Positions 38,815-48,396 of a DNA stretch of 64,000 bases are shown piece after piece. The DNA lies in assembly GCA_903822975.1 (NCBI GenBank), contig CAIJRD010000012.1, forward strand, positions 124,001 to 188,000, read 5' to 3'. Position numbers and translations under genes: made by a program. The first letter of the stretch is position 1. Every line of letters begins with the position of its first letter. The notes under the pieces are model-generated. The model searched no databases. It was not told the origin of the DNA and was given only the letters and a program-made list of their open reading frames with translations. This DNA is from an uncultured Sinobacteraceae bacterium. GTDB lineage: Bacteria > Pseudomonadota > Gammaproteobacteria > Nevskiales > Nevskiaceae.

Positions 38815-39258
38815 ATGACCGGCATTCCCGACCACCCGCCGCTGTACTGGCTCGCGCTGTTCGCAGTCGTGTTGTTCGGCAAGATGGTCGTGCTGTCGCT
38901 GGTGCAGGGCTATCACCGGTTCAGCAAGAAGACGTACAAGAACCCCGAGGATGCGCGCAGCCTCGGGCGCGACCCTGCAGCAGAAGAACTGCCGCAGGTG
39001 CAGCGTGCGGCGCGCGCCTGGCTCAACGACCTTGAGAATATCCCGGTCTTTCTGATTCTCGCGCTGATCTACGTGCAACTCGGCAGCGCACCGCAACTGG
39101 CGTTTGGCCTGTTCGGCGGCTTCACCCTCGCTCGGGTGCTGCATTCATTTTTCTATCTGTTCGGCCTGCAGCCCTGGCGCACGCTGGCCTACGTCGGCGG
39201 ACTGGTCGCGACGATCTGGGTCTGCATCGAAATCCTGCTGACGATTCCGCCGCTGTAA
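38815..39258 (+). CDS. MAPEG-family integral membrane protein
   Basis: A 147-aa protein with about four hydrophobic helices (residues ~8-28, ~75-92, ~96-118, ~122-142). It is of the MAPEG family (membrane-associated proteins in eicosanoid and glutathione metabolism). The loop with NPEDARSLGRDP and the helix pair LARVLHSFFYLFGLQPWRTLAYVGG match microsomal glutathione-S-transferase/mPGES-1-like members that bind glutathione. AAGGA precedes the ATG at 38815. It lies between gshA and gshB, so use of glutathione as cosubstrate is likely by context. Confidence 0.88.
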   Translation: MTGIPDHPPLYWLALFAVVLFGKMVVLSLVQGYHRFSKKTYKNPEDARSLGRDPAAEELPQVQRAARAWLNDLENIPVFLILALIYVQLGSAPQLAFGLFGGFTLARVLHSFFYLFGLQPWRTLAYVGGLVATIWVCIEILLTIPPL

Positions 39259-39292
39259 GCGAACCCTCGCTGCGCGCTTTAACTTTTAAGCC

Positions 39293-40246
39293 ATGAAAAC
39301 CCTCGGCATCGTGATGGACCCGATCGGGTCGATCAAACCGTACAAGGACACCACACTGGCGTTGATGCTGGCGGCGCAGAAGCGCGGCTGGTCGCTACGC
39401 TATCTGGAGCAGACGGATCTGTGGCTGCGCGACGGCATCGCCCGCGGCCGCGTGCGGCCAGTGACGGTGTTCGACGACAAGCAGCACTGGTTCGAGCTCG
39501 GCGCGCCCGAGGAGGTCGCGCTCGGCGAACTGACCGCGATTCTGATGCGCAAAGATCCGCCGTTCGATCTCGAATATGTATCGACCACCTACGTGCTGGA
39601 GCGCGCCGACGCACAGGGCGCGCTGGTGATGAATCGCCCGGCCTCGCTGCGCGACTGCAACGAGAAGGCCTTCACCGCCTGGTTTCCACAGTTGGCCCCG
39701 CCGACACTGTTCGCGCGCGATCTGGCCACGCTGCGTGCGTTCCATGCCGAACATGGCGACGTGATCTACAAGCCGCTCGACGGCATGGGCGGCTCCGGCA
39801 TTTTCCGCGTCGGCGCCGACGCGCTGAACCTGGGTTCGGTACTGGAGCAGCTCACCGACCTTGGCCGGCGCCTGATCGTCGCGCAGAAGTATTTGCCGGC
39901 GATCAAGGACGGCGACAAACGCATCCTGATGGTCGACGGCGAACCGGTGCCCTACTGCCTTGCCCGAATCCCGCAGGGCACCGAGACGCGCGGCAACCTC
40001 GCCGCCGGCGGCCGCGGCGAAGCGCGTCCGCTGACGCCGCGCGACCGCGAGATCGCCGCCATCGTTGGCCCGGAACTGCGCCGTCGCGGCCTGTTGTTCG
40101 TCGGGCTCGACGTGATCGGCGATTACCTGACCGAGATCAACGTCACCAGCCCCACCTGCGCACGCGAGATCGACGCCGCCTTCGCTACCGACATCGGCGA
40201 CCTGGCCATTGCCGCGCTCGAAAAGCGCCTCGCCGCAGAGCGCTAG
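39293..40246 (+). CDS. gshB: Glutathione synthetase
   Basis: A 317-aa ATP-grasp ligase joining gamma-glutamylcysteine and glycine. Conserved motifs are LGIVMDPIGSIKPYKDTTLAL at the N-terminus, MRKDPPFDLEYV, YKPLDGMGGSGIF (ATP-grasp loop) and GLDVIGDYLTEINVTSPT. Length equals E. coli GshB. It follows the MAPEG gene by 34 bp and precedes yqgE, the conserved gshB-yqgE-ruvX order of gammaproteobacteria. Confidence 0.97.
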   Translation: MKTLGIVMDPIGSIKPYKDTTLALMLAAQKRGWSLRYLEQTDLWLRDGIARGRVRPVTVFDDKQHWFELGAPEEVALGELTAILMRKDPPFDLEYVSTTYVLERADAQGALVMNRPASLRDCNEKAFTAWFPQLAPPTLFARDLATLRAFHAEHGDVIYKPLDGMGGSGIFRVGADALNLGSVLEQLTDLGRRLIVAQKYLPAIKDGDKRILMVDGEPVPYCLARIPQGTETRGNLAAGGRGEARPLTPRDREIAAIVGPELRRRGLLFVGLDVIGDYLTEINVTSPTCAREIDAAFATDIGDLAIAALEKRLAAER

Positions 40247-40352
40247 AACGCTGCATTGGCGTCACCGCGCGGCCGGATCGGTGGTCGAATCCGGCACGCG
40301 AATGGCGCGCTCTCGAACTTGCAATCCGCCGCCGCCTCCGGATACTAGCCAC

Positions 40353-40913
40353 ATGGCCGACGAAACCTATTTCAGCAAGCAGTTTCTGATCGCCATGCCG
40401 GGGCTGGAAGACTCCAATTTCAGCCAATCGGTGACGCTCCTCTGCGAACATTCCGACAAGGGCGCACTCGGCCTGGTGATCAACCGCCCGACCGATCTGA
40501 CGCTGGTCGAAATGCTCGATCAGATCAAGGTGGAGCACGACGCCTTACCTGCCGATGCAATCGTCTACTGGGGCGGCCCGGTGCAGCCGGAACGCGGCTT
40601 CGTGGTCCACGACGCACCCGGCGACTGGGACTCCACGCTGCAGCTCGACGACGATCTGTTCATCACCACCTCGCGCGATATCCTCGGCGCGATCGGTCGC
40701 GGCGAAGGCCCCAAGCATTATTTTGTCGCGCTCGGCTATGCCGGCTGGAGCGGCGGACAGCTCGAAAGCGAAATCATGAGCAACTCCTGGCTGAATACGC
40801 CGCTGGACTCGCAGATCCTGTTTCGCGTGCCGGCGCCGCAGCGCTGGCTGGAAGCGACCAAGCTGATCGGCGTGGACATCAGCCATCTTTCCAGCCGGTC
40901 CGGCCACGCATGA
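40353..40913 (+). CDS. yqgE: YqgE/AlgH family protein
   Basis: A 186-aa UPF0301 protein. [49 protein letters not shown] and [16 protein letters not shown] are the family hallmarks. Start at 40353 is set by the conserved N-terminus; upstream in-frame codons lack support. In Pseudomonas the orthologue is AlgH, reported to influence alginate and other regulation, but its biochemistry is unresolved. Its stop overlaps ruvX (ATGA at 40910). Confidence 0.93.
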   Translation: MADETYFSKQFLIAMPGLEDSNFSQSVTLLCEHSDKGALGLVINRPTDLTLVEMLDQIKVEHDALPADAIVYWGGPVQPERGFVVHDAPGDWDSTLQLDDDLFITTSRDILGAIGRGEGPKHYFVALGYAGWSGGQLESEIMSNSWLNTPLDSQILFRVPAPQRWLEATKLIGVDISHLSSRSGHA

Positions 40914-41404
40914 CGGCACTGGAAACGGCACCGAACACCGCACCGGGCAGCAGCGCGCAAGGCGTCTATCTCGGCTTCGATTTCGGCGAAAAGCGCATTG
41001 GTGCCGCAATCGGCGACAGCCTGACGCGTCAAGCGCGGCCGCTGCCTGCGATCGTCAACGGCCGCCAGCCCGATTGGGACAAACTGAAGAAATTGCTCGA
41101 CGCCTGGCGCCCCATCGGCTGCGTCGTCGGGCTGCCGGTGGACCTCGAAGGCAAGGACCAGAAGGTCACCGCACTGGCGCGTGCGTTCGCGCTGCAACTG
41201 CGCACACGCTACGGCGTGCCGGTCTACTTGGTCGACGAACGCCTGACCTCGCGCGCGGCCGACGCCGAACTGCGCGAGGCGCGTTCAGATGGCCGCATGA
41301 GCCGTCGCGTCAAGAGCGGCGATCGCGACGGCGTGGCCGCAAGGCTGATCCTCGAGCAGTGGCTCAACGAGGCGCCGGCCGTCGTGGATTCTTCCGCCGT
41401 ATGA
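40910..41404 (+). CDS. ruvX: Putative pre-16S rRNA nuclease / Holliday junction resolvase-like RuvX (YqgF)
   Basis: A 164-aa RNase H-fold protein. The catalytic acidic residues are in [16 protein letters not shown] and VDERLTS, and a late D lies in SGDRDGVAA. Members trim the 5' end of 16S rRNA. Length is slightly above the ~140-aa norm due to N- and C-terminal extensions. It overlaps yqgE upstream and pyrB downstream by 4 bases each (ATGA), so all three are translationally coupled. Confidence 0.95.
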   Translation: MTALETAPNTAPGSSAQGVYLGFDFGEKRIGAAIGDSLTRQARPLPAIVNGRQPDWDKLKKLLDAWRPIGCVVGLPVDLEGKDQKVTALARAFALQLRTRYGVPVYLVDERLTSRAADAELREARSDGRMSRRVKSGDRDGVAARLILEQWLNEAPAVVDSSAV

Positions 41405-42360
41405 CCGGCAGTTTGCAGCTCGGTCCGGACGGCCAACTCAGACATCTGCTCACGATCGAAGGCTTGCCGCGTGGCGTGCTGCGCGCGCTGCTCGACAAGG
41501 CCGAGAGCTACGGCGAAATGCGCCGCGGCGACGACAAGAAAAATCTGGCGCTGCACGGCAAGACCGTCGTCAACCTGTTCTTCGAAGCCTCCACCCGCAC
41601 GCGGACCACGTTCGAACTCGCGGCCAAGCGGTTGTCGGCGGACGTGCTGAACCTGCAGGTGTCGGCCAGTTCGACCTCCAAGGGCGAAACCCTGCTCGAC
41701 ACGCTGAAGACGCTGGAAGCGATGCAGGTGGACCTGTTCGTGGTCCGCCACGAGGCCTCGGGTGCGGCGCATTTCTTCGCCGAACACGCGGCACCGGATG
41801 TTGCCATTCTGAATGCCGGCGACGGCCGCCATGCGCATCCGACGCAGGCACTGCTCGACATGTTCACGATCCGTCGGCGCCATCCGAGTTTTGCCAAGCT
41901 GAAGGTCGCCATCGTCGGCGACGTGCTGCATTCGCGCGTCGCGCGTTCGGACATTCACGCGCTGCGCATTCTCGGCGCCGCAGAAATTCGCGTGGTCGCA
42001 CCGCGCCCGCTGATTCCGGCCGGCATCGAAGCGCTCGGCGTGAAAGTCTTCAACGAACTCGACGCCGGCGTGGCCGGGGTCGACGTGATCATCCTGCTGC
42101 GCCTGCAGAAGGAGCGCATGGTCGGCGCGTTCTTGCCATCGACCGGCGAATTCCATCGCGATTTCGGCCTCACGCGCGCGCGGCTGGCGAAGCTGTCGAA
42201 GGACGTGATGATCATGCATCCGGGTCCGATCAATCGCGGCGTCGAAATCGAAGGCGATGTGGCCTACGGCGATGCGCGCTCGGTCATTCTCGAGCAGGTT
42301 GAACATGGCATCGCGGTGCGCATGGCGGTGATGGAAACGATCCTGGCGAATCGCCCATGA
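41401..42360 (+). CDS. pyrB: Aspartate carbamoyltransferase catalytic subunit
   Basis: A 319-aa enzyme for the first committed step of pyrimidine synthesis. The carbamoyl-phosphate loop is intact as [19 protein letters not shown] (STRTRTSF-type), followed by [14 protein letters not shown] and [23 protein letters not shown] at 41401 overlaps the ruvX stop; an open frame continuing upstream is just a shadow of ruvX. Its stop overlaps the pyrC' start (ATGA), the arrangement of Pseudomonas where PyrB and an inactive dihydroorotase form a dodecamer. No pyrR gene is present. Confidence 0.97.
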   Translation: MTGSLQLGPDGQLRHLLTIEGLPRGVLRALLDKAESYGEMRRGDDKKNLALHGKTVVNLFFEASTRTRTTFELAAKRLSADVLNLQVSASSTSKGETLLDTLKTLEAMQVDLFVVRHEASGAAHFFAEHAAPDVAILNAGDGRHAHPTQALLDMFTIRRRHPSFAKLKVAIVGDVLHSRVARSDIHALRILGAAEIRVVAPRPLIPAGIEALGVKVFNELDAGVAGVDVIILLRLQKERMVGAFLPSTGEFHRDFGLTRARLAKLSKDVMIMHPGPINRGVEIEGDVAYGDARSVILEQVEHGIAVRMAVMETILANRP

Positions 42361-43619
42361 GCAGCGTACTGATCAAGAACGCGAGGCTGCTCGATCCGAA
42401 TGCGGACACCGACGCGGTCGGCTGCATCGGTGTCCGCGACGGCCTGATCGAGTATCGCGGCAAGAAACCGCCCGATGCGAAATACAAGGAGACCATCGAC
42501 GCCAAAGGTCTGTGGCTGATGCCCGGCGCGATCGATCTGTGCGCGCGCCTGCGCGAGCCCGGCCATACCGCCAAGGCGACGATGAAGACCGAATCGCCGG
42601 CGGCACTCGGCGCCGGCATTACCGCCTTGTGCATGCCGCCGGATACGCGGCCGGTGATCGACAACGCCGCGGTGGTCAACCGCGTCAACCGCATCGCCAA
42701 GGCCGCCGGTGGCGCCTACGTCTACATGCTCGGCGCGCTGACACAGGGGCTCGCCGGTGCCGCACTCGCGGAGATGAGTGCGCTGAAGCAGGCCGGCTGT
42801 GTCGGCGTCAGCAATGGCCTGGCACCGATCGGCAGCACCTTGCTGGCGCGCCGCGCACTCGAATACGCAGCAAGCCTGAACCTCACCATCCACGTAGTGC
42901 CGCTGGATGCCTCGCTGGCGAACGGCGGCTGCGCACACGAAGGGCCGGTGGCAACGCGTCTGGGACTGCCGCCGATTCCGGTTGCGGCCGAAGCGGTTTC
43001 GATGCGCGTGTGGATCTCGTTGGTTGAAGACACCGGCGCGCGCGTGCATTTCGGGCGGCTGTCGAGTGCACGCGGCGTTGCCCTGCTGGAATCGGCGCAG
43101 GCACGCGGGTTGCCGGTGACCGCCGACGTCGCAGCGCACCAGCTGTTCATGACCGCCGACGATGTCGAAGGCTTCAACGCGATGGCGCACGTGATGCCGC
43201 CCTTGCGTGCGCAGGAAGATCGCGAGGCGCTGCGCGCTGCGGTGGCGAGTGGCGCGATCGGGGCAATCTGCTCGGACCATCAGCCGCATGAGGCCGACGC
43301 CAAAATCAATCCGTTCCCGCTGACCGAGCCGGGCATCTCCGCATTGGAAACCCTGCTCCCGCTGGGCTTGCGTCTGGTGCAGGAAAAGCTGCTGACGCCG
43401 CTGCAGTTGGCCGAGCGCTTGTCGCTCGGACCGGCGCAGATTCTCGGTGTCGCGGGTGGCAGCCTGGCGAAAGGCACGCCAGCCGATCTGGTGCTGGTGG
43501 ATCCCGATCAGGCCTGGACCTTGCAGCCACAGGCTCTGAAAAGCGCCGGCCACAACACACCGTTCGGTGGCCAGGCGTTCCTGGGGCGGGCGCTCCGCGC
43601 CTGGAGCGGCCAGCGCTGA
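42357..43619 (+). CDS. pyrX: Dihydroorotase-like protein PyrC' (PyrX), probably non-catalytic
   Basis: A 420-aa amidohydrolase-fold protein. Active dihydroorotases have PGxxDxHxHxREPG; here the same place reads [14 protein letters not shown], with C62 and R64 in place of the two metal-binding histidines. The later SDH segment (CSDHQPH) is kept. Loss of HxH is the hallmark of PyrC'/PyrX, a structural partner needed for ATCase assembly in Pseudomonas. The 4-base overlap with pyrB fits that role. A true dihydroorotase must be encoded elsewhere. Confidence 0.88.
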   Translation: MSSVLIKNARLLDPNADTDAVGCIGVRDGLIEYRGKKPPDAKYKETIDAKGLWLMPGAIDLCARLREPGHTAKATMKTESPAALGAGITALCMPPDTRPVIDNAAVVNRVNRIAKAAGGAYVYMLGALTQGLAGAALAEMSALKQAGCVGVSNGLAPIGSTLLARRALEYAASLNLTIHVVPLDASLANGGCAHEGPVATRLGLPPIPVAAEAVSMRVWISLVEDTGARVHFGRLSSARGVALLESAQARGLPVTADVAAHQLFMTADDVEGFNAMAHVMPPLRAQEDREALRAAVASGAIGAICSDHQPHEADAKINPFPLTEPGISALETLLPLGLRLVQEKLLTPLQLAERLSLGPAQILGVAGGSLAKGTPADLVLVDPDQAWTLQPQALKSAGHNTPFGGQAFLGRALRAWSGQR

Positions 43620-43797
43620 AAACTACACAGTCTCGCGGAAGCGGCCAACGATCGAGCGGCGCGATCCAGTCGCACGCCCGGTCGTGCGCTCCGACCGCAC
43701 GATAAACCCGTAGTAGTGAGCCGCGTTCGCGCTGGTTTATAGTACTTTCGCAAGGAGCGACAACAAGGCCTGCAGGCCAGACCAGGGAGGCGGGACA

Positions 43798-44160
43798 ATG
43801 GCACGCGTGATGGTGGTGGACGACTCGCCCACCGACAAGGAATTCCTCAAGCAGGTTCTGCAGCGCGCCGGCCACGAAGTGCTGGAAGCGGCCACCGGCG
43901 CTGACGCGATCGAATTGGTCCGCGCGAATCGCCCCGATTGCGTCGTGATGGATGTGGTGATGCCCGGCATGAACGGCTTCCAGGCGACCCGCATTCTGTC
44001 GAAAGATCCGGCGACCGCGGCGATCCCGATCATTGTCGTCAGCAGCAAAAGCCAGGAGACCGATCGGGTCTGGGCGCTGCGGCAGGGCGCACGCGAGTAC
44101 ATCGTCAAACCGGTCAAGGATACGGACCTGGTCGGCAAAATCCGCAGCGTCCTCGGTTGA
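43798..44160 (+). CDS. pilH: PilH, response regulator of the Pil-Chp system
   Basis: A 120-aa single-domain receiver. RVMVVDDSPTDKEFLKQVLQRAGHEVLEA, phospho-acceptor D in CVVMDVVMPGMNGFQATR, and SSKSQETDRVWALRQGAREYIVKPV are PilH-like (MPGxNGFQATR; QETD-VW--RQGARDY). PilH is linked to pilus retraction control. A good SD (GGGAGG) lies upstream. It is followed 43 bp later by pilJ. In Pseudomonas it directly follows pilG, but here it is 6.6 kb away after pyrX. A TATAGT hexamer at 43738 might be a -10 box, with no clear -35. Confidence 0.9.
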   Translation: MARVMVVDDSPTDKEFLKQVLQRAGHEVLEAATGADAIELVRANRPDCVVMDVVMPGMNGFQATRILSKDPATAAIPIIVVSSKSQETDRVWALRQGAREYIVKPVKDTDLVGKIRSVLG

Positions 44161-44203
44161 TGCGCGGGACTGAGCGGTACGCGGCGAAACTAACGAGGGA
44201 AAC

Positions 44204-46231
44204 ATGGCTGATCTGAACGACGCGAGGCAGGGACAGCTCGCGCGCCACGATGCGTTGTTGCTGGGCCTCGCCGTGGTGGCGATGGCGATTGCCATCGGTG
44301 GCATCTATTTCCTGCAGGCCAGCAGCAATCGCGAGGCTGCGCAGTTGAGCCTGGCGCATTCGTTGTCGAGTGATGTCGACGGCATCGTCCGCATCGGCGA
44401 AGCCGCGACGCATGGCGTGGCGCCGGACTTCACGACATTGGCTGCGAACACCGACAACATCGATACCGAAGTGCGCCAGCTGGCCGAAGGCGATAGCGCC
44501 GCGGGGTTCGCCGCCGCCCCCGCCGCCGCGCAGCCGCAAGTGCAGGCCACCAGCAGTGCCTGGTCGCAGATGAAGCAATCGGTGAAGCAGATCACCGCCG
44601 GCGAGAAAGCGTTCGAGAGCAGCGCCGAACAGACCGATACGCTCGCCGCGCTGGTGCATGGTGATGGCAGCGAAGCCGATAGCGGCGGCCTGTACCACGC
44701 CTACGAAGGAATCGCCGAACGATTTGCGCAGACCCGCGCGAGCTTGGCCCAGACCTATCTGGTCTCCGCGCAGCTGGTGCTGCTGGAGCGGATTTCGGGA
44801 CTGTCGTCGCGACTGCTGGGCCGCGGCCGCGACGCCAAGGACAGCGCCGCGCAACTCGATGCCGTGGCGAAAACCTTCGCCCGCAACAACGAGGCCCTGC
44901 TGGCCGATGCCGGCAACGGCGCGATGCTGGCACCGCTGAAGGATCGCCTTGCCGCAGTGGCACAGTCGGTCGCGACGATCGAGTCCAACGCCGAGGCCGT
45001 CGATACCCTGCAACTGGCGGCAGCCCAGCTGCGCGAACGCTCGGTCAACCTGATCAACGCCGCTGCCGAGCTGGAGCAGAAACTCAGCGACACGCGCGTG
45101 AAGCACGTGGTGTTGCCGATCGTGGTCTATATCGCCGGCGCGGTGGCGATCCTGTCGTTGCTGGCATTCGTCGCATTGACCGTCGCGGGTTCGCGCGCGC
45201 GCGCGCAGGAAGCCGAATTGCGCGATGCACGCCAGCAGCAGGCCATTTTGAATCTGCTCGACGAAATCACCAATCTGGCCAACGGCGACCTCACGGTCGA
45301 CGTCACCGTCACCGAGGATTTCACCGGCGCAATCGCCGACTCGATCAATTACACCGTGCAGACGCTGCGCGGGCTGGTCGGCACGATCAATCGCACGTCC
45401 GAGCAAATCGTTGCTGCCGCCGCGAGCACGCAGGATACGGCGGTGCGCATGAGTGCCGATTCGGATCGCCAGGCGCAGGAAATCACCAGCGTCGCCGGCG
45501 CGGCAACCGCCACCAGTGCGCAGTTGCAACAGGTTGCCGGCCGTGCGGAAGATCTTGCTGCACAGGCGCAGGGCTCGGTGGCGATTGCGCACAATGGTGC
45601 CGGCACCGTCGGCCGCACGATTCAAAGCATGGCCAACCTGCGCGAGCAGATTCAGGACACTGCCAAGCGCATCAAGCGACTCGGCGAGTCCTCGCAGGAA
45701 ATCGGCAACATCACTGAACTGATCAACGACATCGCCGAACAGACCAATACGCTGGCACTGAACGCATCGATTCAGGCCGCGATGGCGGGCGACCAGGGCC
45801 GCGGCTTCGCGGTGGTTGCCGACGAAGTTCAACGCCTGGCGGAACGCGCCGGCTCGGCCACGCGCCAGATCGAAAATCTGGTGAAGACCATTCAGGCCGA
45901 TACCAACGAGGCGATCGTGTCGATGGAACGCTCCACGGCGAACGTGGTATCGGGTGCGAAGTCGGCGGAAGAGGCCGGCCAGTCGCTGACCCGCATCGAA
46001 GCCTCGTCGCAAGAGCTTGCGCGGGTCATGCAGGAGATCTCGCTGGCCGCACGCGCACAATCGGCCGAGGCGACCAAAATCGCCAGCACCATGCAGGGTA
46101 TACGCGAGATCGCGGTGCAGACCTCGGGCTCGGCGTCGCGCACGGCCGAAGCCGTCGGCGAACTCAATCACCTGTCGGATCGCCTGCGCGAATCCGTTGC
46201 CGGCTTCACGCTGCCGCTGGAAGCCGCCTGA
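44204..46231 (+). CDS. pilJ: PilJ, methyl-accepting chemoreceptor of the Pil-Chp system
   Basis: A 675-aa transmembrane receptor that signals through PilI to ChpA. TM1 spans about residues 17-37 and TM2 about 301-326, with a large periplasmic all-helical domain between (two PilJ-type helical bundles). The cytoplasmic part is coiled coil with the MCP tip near residues 505-560 ([31 protein letters not shown]), matching the conserved hairpin E-I-QTNLLALNA-IEAARAGE with Gln/Met changes. Length matches P. aeruginosa PilJ. SD GAGGG precedes the ATG. The pilK methyltransferase gene that normally follows is absent. Confidence 0.93.
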   Translation: MADLNDARQGQLARHDALLLGLAVVAMAIAIGGIYFLQASSNREAAQLSLAHSLSSDVDGIVRIGEAATHGVAPDFTTLAANTDNIDTEVRQLAEGDSAAGFAAAPAAAQPQVQATSSAWSQMKQSVKQITAGEKAFESSAEQTDTLAALVHGDGSEADSGGLYHAYEGIAERFAQTRASLAQTYLVSAQLVLLERISGLSSRLLGRGRDAKDSAAQLDAVAKTFARNNEALLADAGNGAMLAPLKDRLAAVAQSVATIESNAEAVDTLQLAAAQLRERSVNLINAAAELEQKLSDTRVKHVVLPIVVYIAGAVAILSLLAFVALTVAGSRARAQEAELRDARQQQAILNLLDEITNLANGDLTVDVTVTEDFTGAIADSINYTVQTLRGLVGTINRTSEQIVAAAASTQDTAVRMSADSDRQAQEITSVAGAATATSAQLQQVAGRAEDLAAQAQGSVAIAHNGAGTVGRTIQSMANLREQIQDTAKRIKRLGESSQEIGNITELINDIAEQTNTLALNASIQAAMAGDQGRGFAVVADEVQRLAERAGSATRQIENLVKTIQADTNEAIVSMERSTANVVSGAKSAEEAGQSLTRIEASSQELARVMQEISLAARAQSAEATKIASTMQGIREIAVQTSGSASRTAEAVGELNHLSDRLRESVAGFTLPLEAA

Positions 46232-46596
46232 GGTCTACGCGCCGAACCGACGGCGCAAACCCGGCAGGATTCCGGCTGGAAGCCGGCTGAATTCCAGTTG
46301 GATTCCGGCACGATCGGGGTGGCTAGTCGCGCCGGGTGCCGAAACGCGACGGCTTGAGTTCGGCAGAATCGTGCGGACAACTCCCGCGGGGGTCGATCAC
46401 CACGGCTGAGCAAGCCCTCGTTCGACAGTCCGCCCGGCTCAAATCGGCGAACCTCGAACGCTTTTGTGCGGTCGCACTGGCGTACACAGCTGCATTTTTA
46501 CGGCGGTGCAGCAGCGGAAGGCCGATTTCCAGTAAAATGGTCGACCACGGCGGCGTATTTCGCCCGCGCACGTTTTCTCATCACCAGTCAGTGACT
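46232..46596. other. pckA leader region, no gene
   Basis: After pilJ there are short imperfect repeats with GATTCCGGC words (about 46268-46310) and a 6-bp hairpin CCGGCT-GGA-AGCCGG (46272-46286). A TAAAAT hexamer at 46533-46538 could be the -10 of a pckA promoter, but I see no convincing -35. The frame upstream of the pckA ATG is open but not family-like. Confidence 0.45.
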
Positions 46597-48273
46597 ATGG
46601 ACGACCACAAGGGTTCTGCTTCGAATTTCCAGGCCGATTTGACGCAGCTGTTCGGCCTGAACACGGTTTCCTACCGCTACAACCTGTCGAAGGAAGAGCT
46701 TTTCGCCGAAGCCATCGCCAACGATCGCGGACGCGTCAAGAAGGATGGTCCGAGCGACGCCCAAAAGGCCTTCCCGACCAAGCTCGGCGTCAAGGGTCCG
46801 CTGGTGTACTACACCGATCCGGATTGCACCGGTCGCCGTACCAAGGACACCTACGCGGTGAAATGGCCGGAAGTGGCCGACGAGATCTGGTTCAAGGCCG
46901 ATCTCAACCCCTACGACCCGCAGAAATACGAAGCCCTGCTGAAACGCGTCGTTGCACATCTGAACGCCAAGCGCGCGAACCTGTACGTCAAAGACCTCTA
47001 CATGGGTTCGGACCCCGATTTCGCAGTGCCTTACCGCTTCGTCGGCGAGTACGCCACGCACGCGATGTTCTGCGACAACATGTTCCCGAAGAACCTGGTC
47101 GGCGTGAAGGATGTCGATTCGCGTCGCTGGACCATGCTCAACGTTCCGAGCTTCTTCTGCGAACCGGAACGCGACGGTTGCCGCGCCGAAGCGGCGGTGA
47201 TCATCGATACCAAGAACCGCATCTGCCTGGTCGCCGGCCGCGCCGATTACTGCGGCGTCAACAAGAAGACCATCTTCACGGTCGGCAACTACCTGCTGCC
47301 GAAGCAGGGCCGACTGTCGATGCATTGCTCGGCCAATGTCGGCAAGAACAATGACGCGGCGATCCTGTTCGGTCTGTCGGGAACCGGCAAGACCACGCTG
47401 TCTGCAGACGCGAGCCGCCGCCTGATCGGCGACGACGAGACGATCTGGTCCGACAACGGTCTGTGCAATCTCGAAGACGGCTGCTACGCCAAGCTGATCA
47501 ATCTCGACAAGGAAGCCGAGCCGGTCATTGCGCAGGCGCTGTCGAAGGCCGGCACCATCATCGAAAACGTGCCGCCGCTGCCGGGCAAGAAGATGGAAGA
47601 GTGCCACCCGGACGAACTCGACCTCAACGACGGTTCGCTGGCCGAGAACACCCGCTTCAGCTATCCGCTCGACGTCAATCCGAACGTCATGCCGAACGGC
47701 CAGGGCCCGCATCCGCAGACCATCGTGCTGCTGACCGCCGACGCCTTCGGCGTGCTGCCGCCGATTTCGATCCTGGAACCGAAGGACGTGATGTACCACT
47801 TCGTTTCCGGCTTCACCGCCCGCGTGGCCGGCACCGAAGTTGGCGTCACCGAGCCGCAGCCGACATTCTCGGCCTGCTTCGGTGGTCCGTTCATGGCGCA
47901 CAAGCCGAACGTCTACGCCAAGCTGCTGGCCGAGAAGATGGAGAAGCACAAGGCACGCTGCATCCTGCTCAACACCGGCTGGAGCGGCGGCCCTTACGGC
48001 ACCGGCAAGCGCATGAGCTTGAAGATCACCCGCGCGCTGCTGAACGCTGCGTTGAACGGTGAACTCGACCACGTCGAAACTGAAGTGCAGCCGATCCTGA
48101 AGTTGAAAATGCCGAAGTCTTGCCCGGGCGTGGATGCCAGCATCCTCAATCCGCGCAATACCTGGGACGACAAGTCGGCCTATGACGCCCAGGCCGAGAA
48201 GCTGCGCGACATGTTCCGCAAGAACTTCGAATCGAAAGGTTTTGGCCAGTTCGGCATCGAAGCGCGCATCTAA
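46597..48273 (+). CDS. pckA: Phosphoenolpyruvate carboxykinase (ATP)
   Basis: A 558-aa gluconeogenic enzyme that converts oxaloacetate + ATP to PEP + CO2. The kinase-1a P-loop is GLSGTGKTTLSAD. Nearby are the metal/substrate motifs IGDDETIWSDNG, YPLDVNPN, TGWSGGPYGTGKRM and RAEAAVIIDTKNR. This is the ATP-type (PEPCK-ATP) family, not the GTP type. ATG at 46597 is chosen as nearest to the family N-terminus; GTG at 46591 and ATG at 46537 are alternatives and none has a good SD. A strong intrinsic terminator follows. Confidence 0.95.
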   Translation: MDDHKGSASNFQADLTQLFGLNTVSYRYNLSKEELFAEAIANDRGRVKKDGPSDAQKAFPTKLGVKGPLVYYTDPDCTGRRTKDTYAVKWPEVADEIWFKADLNPYDPQKYEALLKRVVAHLNAKRANLYVKDLYMGSDPDFAVPYRFVGEYATHAMFCDNMFPKNLVGVKDVDSRRWTMLNVPSFFCEPERDGCRAEAAVIIDTKNRICLVAGRADYCGVNKKTIFTVGNYLLPKQGRLSMHCSANVGKNNDAAILFGLSGTGKTTLSADASRRLIGDDETIWSDNGLCNLEDGCYAKLINLDKEAEPVIAQALSKAGTIIENVPPLPGKKMEECHPDELDLNDGSLAENTRFSYPLDVNPNVMPNGQGPHPQTIVLLTADAFGVLPPISILEPKDVMYHFVSGFTARVAGTEVGVTEPQPTFSACFGGPFMAHKPNVYAKLLAEKMEKHKARCILLNTGWSGGPYGTGKRMSLKITRALLNAALNGELDHVETEVQPILKLKMPKSCPGVDASILNPRNTWDDKSAYDAQAEKLRDMFRKNFESKGFGQFGIEARI

Positions 48274-48285
48274 GCGAGACGGCAA

Positions 48286-48313
48286 GCGTGCGGTGCCGAT
48301 TGCGCACCGACGC
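48286..48313 (+). other. Hairpin directly after pckA stop
   Basis: GCGT-g-CGGTGC (48286-48296) pairs with GCACCG-ACGC (48304-48313) with a one-base bulge. It precedes the main terminator by about 25 nt and may protect the 3' end. Confidence 0.4.
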
Positions 48314-48336
48314 CACCCACCGCAATAGCCCGCACG

Positions 48337-48373
48337 AGAGCGGTCGCCGGATTCGGTGACCGCTCTTTTTTTT
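48337..48373 (+). terminator. Strong rho-independent terminator of pckA
   Basis: AGAGCGGTC at 48337-48345 pairs with GACCGCTCT at 48358-48366. The stem continues with a G-U and three G-C pairs to a 4-base loop, and eight T residues follow (48366-48373). This is the clearest intrinsic terminator in the window. Confidence 0.93.
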
Positions 48374-48396
48374 GCAGTCGCATCCCCGGAGTCGTG

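Noticed and set aside
41074..41400. Extended pyrB frame starting inside ruvX
   Set aside because: ruvX occupies this stretch and the ATG at 41401 gives the normal PyrB length.
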